Assembly (NCBI GenBank): GCA_020632715.1
Contig: JACKFA010000005.1
Coordinates: 186,001-250,000, forward strand
Origin: Deltaproteobacteria bacterium
GTDB lineage: Bacteria; Myxococcota_A; UBA9042; PHBI01
Reading direction: 5' to 3'
Length of the DNA stretch: 64,000 bases
Position numbers and translations under genes: made by a program. Under the pieces are notes generated by a model, which saw only the letters and a program-made list of their open reading frames with translations, searched no databases and had not been told where the DNA came from. Below are positions 59,318 to 64,000 of the stretch, piece by piece. Positions within the stretch are counted from its first letter, which is position 1, and every line of letters starts with the position of its first letter.

Positions 59318-60235
59318 ATGCAGTTCCGCATGACCACGGACCTCTCGCGCCTCCGCGTCTTCGTCGCCGTCGCCACCGCGGGCAGCCTCACCCGCGGCGC
59401 CGCCGCCCTCCGCATGCAGCAGCCCACCGTGTCGCGGGCGGTCGCCGCCCTCGAGGCCGAGCTCGGCGTCCAGCTCTTCGAGCGCCGCGCACGCGGCGTC
59501 GCCCTCACCGACAAGGGGCGCGCCCTGCTCGCCGCCGCCGAGCCGCTCCTCCACGAGCTCGACGGCCGCGTCGCCCGCGCCCTCGCCGAGCCCGACGCGC
59601 CCGGCGTCGTCCCGCTCGGCGCCGCCGAGGTCCTCGCCGCGTCGCTCCTCCCCGACGCCCACGCGCGCCTCCTCGCGGCCCACCCGAACCTCGTCCCCTA
59701 CGTGCTCGTCGCCCCGACCGACGTCCTCGCGGAGCGCGTGCGCGCCGGCGCCCTCGACTTCGCCCTCGTCATGCACGTGCGCCGCGGCGAGGGCCTCGGC
59801 GTGCGCCCCCTCGTCGACCTCCCGCACCGCCTCGTCGTCGCCGCCGACCGCGCCGCCGACCGCCGCGTGCTCGCCCGCTTCATCGGCTCGCGCGAGGTCG
59901 AGGACCCCGGCAATCGCCAGTTCCCGACCCTCGACCGCCTCCGCCGCGACGTCCCGGAGGCCGCCATCGCCGCCTCGACCAACAGCCTCTCGGCGCACAA
60001 GGCGATGGCCCTCGCGGGGCTCGGGGTCGCGATCCTCCCCGAGCCCTTCGTGCGCGCGGAGATCGCCGCCGGCTCGCTCGTCGCCCTCTACCCGGACGAG
60101 CCCCTCGCCTTCCCGGTGCTCCGCATCGCGCGCACCGGCATGGTCTGGTCGGCCGCCGACAGAGCCTACCTCGAGGCGGTCGACGCCGCCCTCGCCGACG
60201 CGCTCGCCGGAGAGCCCGCGGCGGGCGCTCGGTAA
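59318..60235 (+). CDS. LysR-family transcriptional regulator
   Basis: A 305-residue regulator. The N-terminal helix-turn-helix (LSRLRVFVAVATAGSLTRGAAALRMQQPTVSRAVAALEAELGVQLFERR) and the effector domain with LAERVRAGALDFALVMHV, then ALAGLGVAILPEPFV, are typical of LysR. Start is one of three in-frame ATGs (59300, 59318, 59330); none has a strong ribosome-binding site, and 59318 is a compromise. The divergent lipoprotein gene (start 59227), 90 bp away, is a natural target. The effector is unknown. Confidence 0.87.
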   Translation: MQFRMTTDLSRLRVFVAVATAGSLTRGAAALRMQQPTVSRAVAALEAELGVQLFERRARGVALTDKGRALLAAAEPLLHELDGRVARALAEPDAPGVVPLGAAEVLAASLLPDAHARLLAAHPNLVPYVLVAPTDVLAERVRAGALDFALVMHVRRGEGLGVRPLVDLPHRLVVAADRAADRRVLARFIGSREVEDPGNRQFPTLDRLRRDVPEAAIAASTNSLSAHKAMALAGLGVAILPEPFVRAEIAAGSLVALYPDEPLAFPVLRIARTGMVWSAADRAYLEAVDAALADALAGEPAAGAR

Positions 60236-60351
60236 CAGCGTCACGTCGGTGACAATTCGGGTCGGCCTCATGCTTTGGCGCGAGGTGACCGTCGCTATGA
60301 TGGCGGACAGCCGCATGCCTTCTCGCGATCTCGCCCGAGCCCCGGAGTGAC

Positions 60352-61326
60352 GTGACCGGACGCCTACGCCTCCTCCATGCCCTGTGCCTGCCCCTCGCGG
60401 CCCTCGCGCTCGTGGGCGCGCGCGCCGGCGCCGCCTCCGCGGCCGCGCCGGGCGTGACCTTCAGCTTCCCGGCCTCGGTCGACAGCCTCAACGACGACGA
60501 GCGCAGCGAGCTCGCGTTCCTGCGCGAGAAGGGCTGCCGCGCCCTCGCGCTGACGCCGACCGAGCGCGTCGCGGTCGTCCGCGCCGCGGACCTCGTCCGC
60601 GCGGCCCTCGGCGACCCGCGGGTGGCGCGCTTCCTCGAGACGAAGCCCGACTGGGCCATCGAGACCGACGAGCGCTGGGCGCCGGCGGGCGGCATCGGCG
60701 CCCACGTGCTCACCGCGTGGCTCGGCGCGCACGCCCCGCGCGTCTCGGTGCTCGCCTACGACCGCTCGCCCGGGCACCCGTGCGACGGCGGCCTCGGCGA
60801 CGGCTCGGTCCACGCGCTGAACCGCGCCGGGAGCGGGGTCATCCTCTTCAACCGCGCCTACCTCGAGCGCTACGCCCACGCCCCCGACCCGGAGGTCGGC
60901 GCGCGGGGCCTCGCGCGCACGCTCGCGCACGAGGTCGCGCACGTGCTCGGCTACACGCACCCCGTCGGGCGCGAGCTCGTCGGCCTCAAGACCTACAACA
61001 ACACCGTCCCGGCCATCCTCGGCTGCGTGGCGATGAACTACCCGAACATCGGCTACATCGAGTCGGAGTGCGGCCTCCCGTCGTACGCGCAGCACGCCTC
61101 CGCCTACGAGTGGACCTGCGACGCGTCGGCCGAGCTCGCGGGGATCCGCCCCGGCGCCGTCGTGGACGTGCGCTTCGGCGGGCGCTGGCTCGACGCCTTC
61201 GTGCGCGGCGTCGACGCCGAGAACGCCCGCGTCGAGATCGACTACGGCATCGCCGAGGTCGAGCCGACCTGGATCGACCCGTGCCGGATCCGCCGCCACG
61301 GCGCGGCGGCGACCGCGGCGCGCTGA
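60352..61326 (+). CDS. Secreted metzincin-type zinc metallopeptidase
   Basis: A 324-residue exported protein. GTG 60352 with GGAG upstream gives a signal peptide (LCLPLAALALVGARAGAASAA). The zinc motif HEVAHVLGYTH at 193-203 has the full metzincin pattern HExxHxxGxxH, and a Met in GCVAMNYPNIGY near 228 may be the Met-turn. Four other Cys (C62, C144, C237, C245 region) probably form disulfides. Length is short for astacin or matrixin-type enzymes and no propeptide cysteine switch is evident. It may act in predation or cell-wall remodelling; this is inference. Confidence 0.8.
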   Translation: MTGRLRLLHALCLPLAALALVGARAGAASAAAPGVTFSFPASVDSLNDDERSELAFLREKGCRALALTPTERVAVVRAADLVRAALGDPRVARFLETKPDWAIETDERWAPAGGIGAHVLTAWLGAHAPRVSVLAYDRSPGHPCDGGLGDGSVHALNRAGSGVILFNRAYLERYAHAPDPEVGARGLARTLAHEVAHVLGYTHPVGRELVGLKTYNNTVPAILGCVAMNYPNIGYIESECGLPSYAQHASAYEWTCDASAELAGIRPGAVVDVRFGGRWLDAFVRGVDAENARVEIDYGIAEVEPTWIDPCRIRRHGAAATAAR

Positions 61327-61422
61327 GCGACCGCCGGGGCGCGCCGGACGCGCGCCGGGCGGCACGCTTCTTGATCACTCTTGCCCCGTCTCCGCGACCA
61401 GCCCGCGGGGACGGGAGCCACC

Positions 61423-62310
61423 ATGAACACCCCGACGCCAGCGCGCGCCGCGCGACGGCTCGTCCTCGCCGCGGCAATCTGCCTCACGCCGGCGCTCGGC
61501 GCGGCAGGCTGCGCCACGGCCCCGCCTGCCGAGCTCCAGCAGGCCCGCACCGCCTACCACCAGGTCGCCAACGGCCAGGCCCGCGACCTCGCCCCCGTCG
61601 AGCTCGCCGAGGCGCGCTCCGCCCTCGTCGCCGCCGAGCAGGCCTTCGACGCCGAGGGCGCGAGCCCCGACGCCGTCGAGAAGGCGAACGTCGCCTACCG
61701 CGAGAGCCAGGAGGTCAGCGAGGTGGCCGCCGAGCGGCAGGCCGAGCGCGTGGCGCTCATCGCCGATCTGCGTGCCGAGAACCGCAGGGACGTCGCCCTC
61801 GCCGAGGTCCGCGACGACGCGCCCCGCCCGGCCGGCGCCCCGGTCGTGCGGCTCGAGCAGTCCGGCGCCCTCGCGTGGGCCCTCCGCCGCCTCGTCCCCC
61901 TCGCGGGCGTCGAGGAGACCGAGGACAGCGTCATGATCACGCTCGCCGACGACATCTTCGACCCCGGGCGCGCCACGCTCGGCCTCCGCGCCGAGAGCCG
62001 CCTCGAGCTCGTCCTCGGCGTGCTCGCGGCCGCCCCCGGCCGCGCCGTGCGCGTCGAGGGCTACGCCGACGACGTGGGCCCCGAGGGCCGCAACGTCGCC
62101 CTGTCGCAGCGCCGCGCCGACACCGTCGAGCGCTGGCTCGTCGACCACGGGGTCGCCCCGGGCCGCGTCGAGGCCGTCGGCCGCGGCACCCTCGACCCCA
62201 TCGCCTCGAACGCCACCCCCGAGGGGCGCGCGCGCAACCGCCGCGTCCAGATCATCCTGGGCCCGCCGACCTCGGCGCTGACCCCCGACGACGGGAGCGC
62301 CCAGCGGTGA
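61423..62310 (+). CDS. OmpA-family lipoprotein with DUF4398-like domain (copy 1)
   Basis: A 295-residue lipoprotein: signal ends at AAGC (Cys30). The region 35-105 with PPAELQQARTAYHQV, LAPVELAEARSALVAAEQAFD and DAVEKANVAYRESQEV matches the helical DUF4398 domain. The C-terminal 130 residues are an OmpA peptidoglycan-binding domain: DIFDPGRATL, VRVEGYADDVGP, NVALSQRRADTVERWLVDHGV, and GRARNRRVQIIL. It would tether the outer membrane to peptidoglycan. A paralogue follows 287 bp downstream on the same strand. Confidence 0.9.
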   Translation: MNTPTPARAARRLVLAAAICLTPALGAAGCATAPPAELQQARTAYHQVANGQARDLAPVELAEARSALVAAEQAFDAEGASPDAVEKANVAYRESQEVSEVAAERQAERVALIADLRAENRRDVALAEVRDDAPRPAGAPVVRLEQSGALAWALRRLVPLAGVEETEDSVMITLADDIFDPGRATLGLRAESRLELVLGVLAAAPGRAVRVEGYADDVGPEGRNVALSQRRADTVERWLVDHGVAPGRVEAVGRGTLDPIASNATPEGRARNRRVQIILGPPTSALTPDDGSAQR

Positions 62311-62597
62311 GCGCCCCTTCCCGAGCGCGTGGGACACATTTTCCCAGCCGCGCCAATGTGACCCAGCCGCGGCCGAGCGGCCTCGCGCGCGCCACGAGCG
62401 CGCTTGCGGGCCCCGCCGCGGCGACCCCGCGCTGCGGGCGTGCCGCCACGGAGGGCTCGGGCAGCGACACCCGCGTCCCCGTGGCCACGCCCCGGCGCCT
62501 TGGACCCCGACGACGCCGATGAGGGCACGCTTCTTGTAGCCTCATCGGCCCCGGTGGCAGCGCGCGAGCGCCGCCTCACCGCGAAGGAGAACGAACC

Positions 62598-63569
62598 ATG
62601 ACCCACCACCCGACGCTCCATCGACGCATCACGGCGGTCGCGCCGGCGTTGCTCCTGGGCCTCTCGCTCGGGGCCTGCGCGTCCGCGCCGCCGACCGAGC
62701 TGCGGCAGGCGCGGGTCGAGTACCGCGCCGCCGCCAACGGCGACGCCCGCGAGTACGCTCCCATCGAGCTCCGCGAGGCCCACGACGCCCTCATGGACGC
62801 CGAGAAGGCGTTCGACCAGGACGGCGACGAGCGCGCCACGCGCGACAAGGCGAACATCGCGTTCCGCGAGGCGCAGCAGGCGGCGACCGTCGGCGCGCGG
62901 CGGGCGCTCGACCAGGCCGCGATGGCGGAGGAGCTCCGCGCCGAGCGGCCGATCGTCCTCCCGCCGCTGCCCGGCGAGGAGGAGAGCGAGGCGCGCGCGC
63001 GCTCGTCGCGACGTGACGCCGAGAAGGACCGCGAGGTGCAGGCGGAGGCGTCGCCCGCCTTCTCGAGCGCGCTGATGGCGGTCGAGGGGGTCGCGGACGT
63101 CACGGAGCGCGGCGACGACACGGTCGTGCGCTTCCACGGCAGCTTCTTCGGCGCCGGGAGCGACCAGCTCCTCGACTCGGCCCGCGCCGACCTCGCGCGG
63201 ATCCTGCCCGCCCTCCAGGCGGAGCCGGGCCGCACGGTCCGCGTCGAGGGCTACACCGACTCGTACGGCGCGAAGGCGGAGAACCAGGCGATCTCCGAGC
63301 GCCGCGCCGAGGCCGTCCGCGCCTGGCTCCTCCAGCACGGCGCGCCGGACACGATGGTCATCCGCGCGGTCGGCATGGGCGCGGCCGATCCGGTCGCGAG
63401 CAACGACACCGCGCAGGGGCGCGCCCGCAACCGGCGCGTCGAGATCATCCTCGGGCCGCCGGCCATCCACGGCGACGAGGTGCAGCAGTCCGGGCCCATC
63501 ATGCCCGGCGACGACGGCGACAAAGACACGGTCCGCGAGCGCACGCCCCGGGACTCGAAGTTCCGGTAG
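62598..63569 (+). CDS. OmpA-family lipoprotein with DUF4398-like domain (copy 2)
   Basis: A 323-residue lipoprotein (lipobox SLGAC, Cys27), a diverged paralogue of the upstream OmpA lipoprotein. It keeps the DUF4398-like helices (PPTELRQARVEYRAAANG, IELREAHDALMDAEKAFD) and the OmpA domain (VEGYTDSYG, AISERRAEAVRAWLLQHG, ARNRRVEIIL), but has an extra charged insert of about 30 residues (EEESEARARSSRRDAEKDRE) between them. GAAGGAG precedes ATG 62598. Confidence 0.9.
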   Translation: MTHHPTLHRRITAVAPALLLGLSLGACASAPPTELRQARVEYRAAANGDAREYAPIELREAHDALMDAEKAFDQDGDERATRDKANIAFREAQQAATVGARRALDQAAMAEELRAERPIVLPPLPGEEESEARARSSRRDAEKDREVQAEASPAFSSALMAVEGVADVTERGDDTVVRFHGSFFGAGSDQLLDSARADLARILPALQAEPGRTVRVEGYTDSYGAKAENQAISERRAEAVRAWLLQHGAPDTMVIRAVGMGAADPVASNDTAQGRARNRRVEIILGPPAIHGDEVQQSGPIMPGDDGDKDTVRERTPRDSKFR

Positions 63570-63730
63570 CGCGCGCGGATCCTGGGTGAGCGGATCAGGC
63601 GGTCGCGGGGGCGACGTTTGATCCAGCTCGTGCGCCCCGGTTCGCGACGGCTCGTTCGAGCCCGTTCGCGTCCGGGGCGCAATTTTTCTTCTCGCCCGCG
63701 CCGGCGCCCGCGCGCCCGCCGGGCGTCGGG

Positions 63731-64000
63731 TCAACTCAGCGCGTCGAAGCTCACCGCCCAGGAGCGCTTCATCGCGCGCGCCATGGCGCCGCGCGGCGTG
63801 TGGGCGAGCGCGAAGTCGCGGAGCGCGCACACGACGCGGTTCTCGCGCTGCCCGAGCTTCCCGAAGCGCCACGAGCGGGCGACGAAGCTGCGAGCGCGCG
63901 GCGCCCGGAAGCGCTCATAGGCCCGAAGGGCGCTCTCCGGCGCGGCCTCCGCCTCGGGCGCGGCGAGGCAGAGCGAGAGCGCCGCGGCGTCCTCGAGGGC
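63731..64000 (-). CDS. C-terminal part of an FAD-dependent monooxygenase
   Basis: The last 89 codons of a gene that enters from the right edge. The protein starts in the window with ALEDAAALSLCL, a block that in aromatic hydroxylase/UbiH-type flavoproteins follows the FAD GD-motif, then YERFRAPRARSFVARS and a C-terminal helix ending AVSFDALS before a TGA at 63731. The FAD-binding N-terminus is outside the window, so the family is likely but not proven. The frame is open to the edge and was not otherwise listed because it is truncated. Confidence 0.6.
   Translation of the reverse strand, partial: ALEDAAALSLCLAAPEAEAAPESALRAYERFRAPRARSFVARSWRFGKLGQRENRVVCALRDFALAHTPRGAMARAMKRSWAVSFDALS

Noticed and set aside
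60240..60252. GTCAC/GTGAC hairpin after the second LysR gene as a terminator
   Set aside because: Five-base stem with a three-base loop and no U-tract.

Overview
The window is a stretch of very GC-rich bacterial chromosome. Its gene repertoire points to a myxobacterium-like member of Myxococcota (former Deltaproteobacteria). It holds a Ser/Thr kinase with a PEGA tail, an FHA-coupled sigma-54-type AAA+ protein, many lipoproteins with Asp/Thr/Ala-rich linkers, EGF and LamG surface proteins, and very large multiheme cytochromes c. This placement is an inference; no rRNA or tRNA gene is visible.

Layout. 0-7 kb: a LysR regulator, a RAYT transposase with its REP hairpins, a C39-like cysteine-peptidase candidate, an Old Yellow Enzyme homologue, an acidic propeller-like protein and a SulP anion transporter. 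7-16.5 kb: a di-heme cytochrome lipoprotein and a run of secreted or lipid-anchored proteins (EGF/lectin, YHYH, Cys-rich), then a DUF2231 membrane protein. 16.5-20.4 kb: signalling (zinc ribbon, FHA-AAA+ regulator, Ser/Thr kinase). 20.4-26 kb: a 1449-residue LamG lipoprotein co-transcribed with a TPR/PEGA protein.

26.3-49.3 kb is the core of the window, a respiratory block for multiheme electron transfer. A tightly overlapping minus-strand operon encodes a 36-heme periplasmic cytochrome, an outer-membrane beta-barrel, a di-heme b-type membrane cytochrome, a small lipoprotein and a 17-heme lipoprotein. Divergent from it is a membrane-anchored ferredoxin/FAD oxidoreductase. A complete System I cytochrome c maturation operon follows (ccmA, B, C, D, E, F, G, H, I), preceded by a lipoprotein gene interrupted by two apparent frameshifts. 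Next comes a 1586-residue lipoprotein with 62 CXXCH haem sites. The simplest reading is a complete route for electrons: quinol or NAD(P)H, to the b-type cytochrome or flavoprotein, to the 36-heme periplasmic wire, across the outer membrane through the barrel, to the 17- and 62-heme surface lipoproteins. The haem-attachment machinery is encoded alongside.

49.3-64 kb: accessory and stress genes. These are a small lipoprotein, a TetR/DUF1304 pair, an ADP-ribosylglycohydrolase fused to DUF952, a thioredoxin / DUF302 / OsmC redox group, an alginate-export-like porin, an erythromycin-esterase-family lipoprotein, an AlkD-like DNA glycosylase, a second LysR, a metzincin-type protease, two tandem OmpA-family lipoproteins, and the C-terminus of a flavin monooxygenase running off the right edge. 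No CRISPR array, prophage or insertion sequence other than the RAYT/REP pair was seen.
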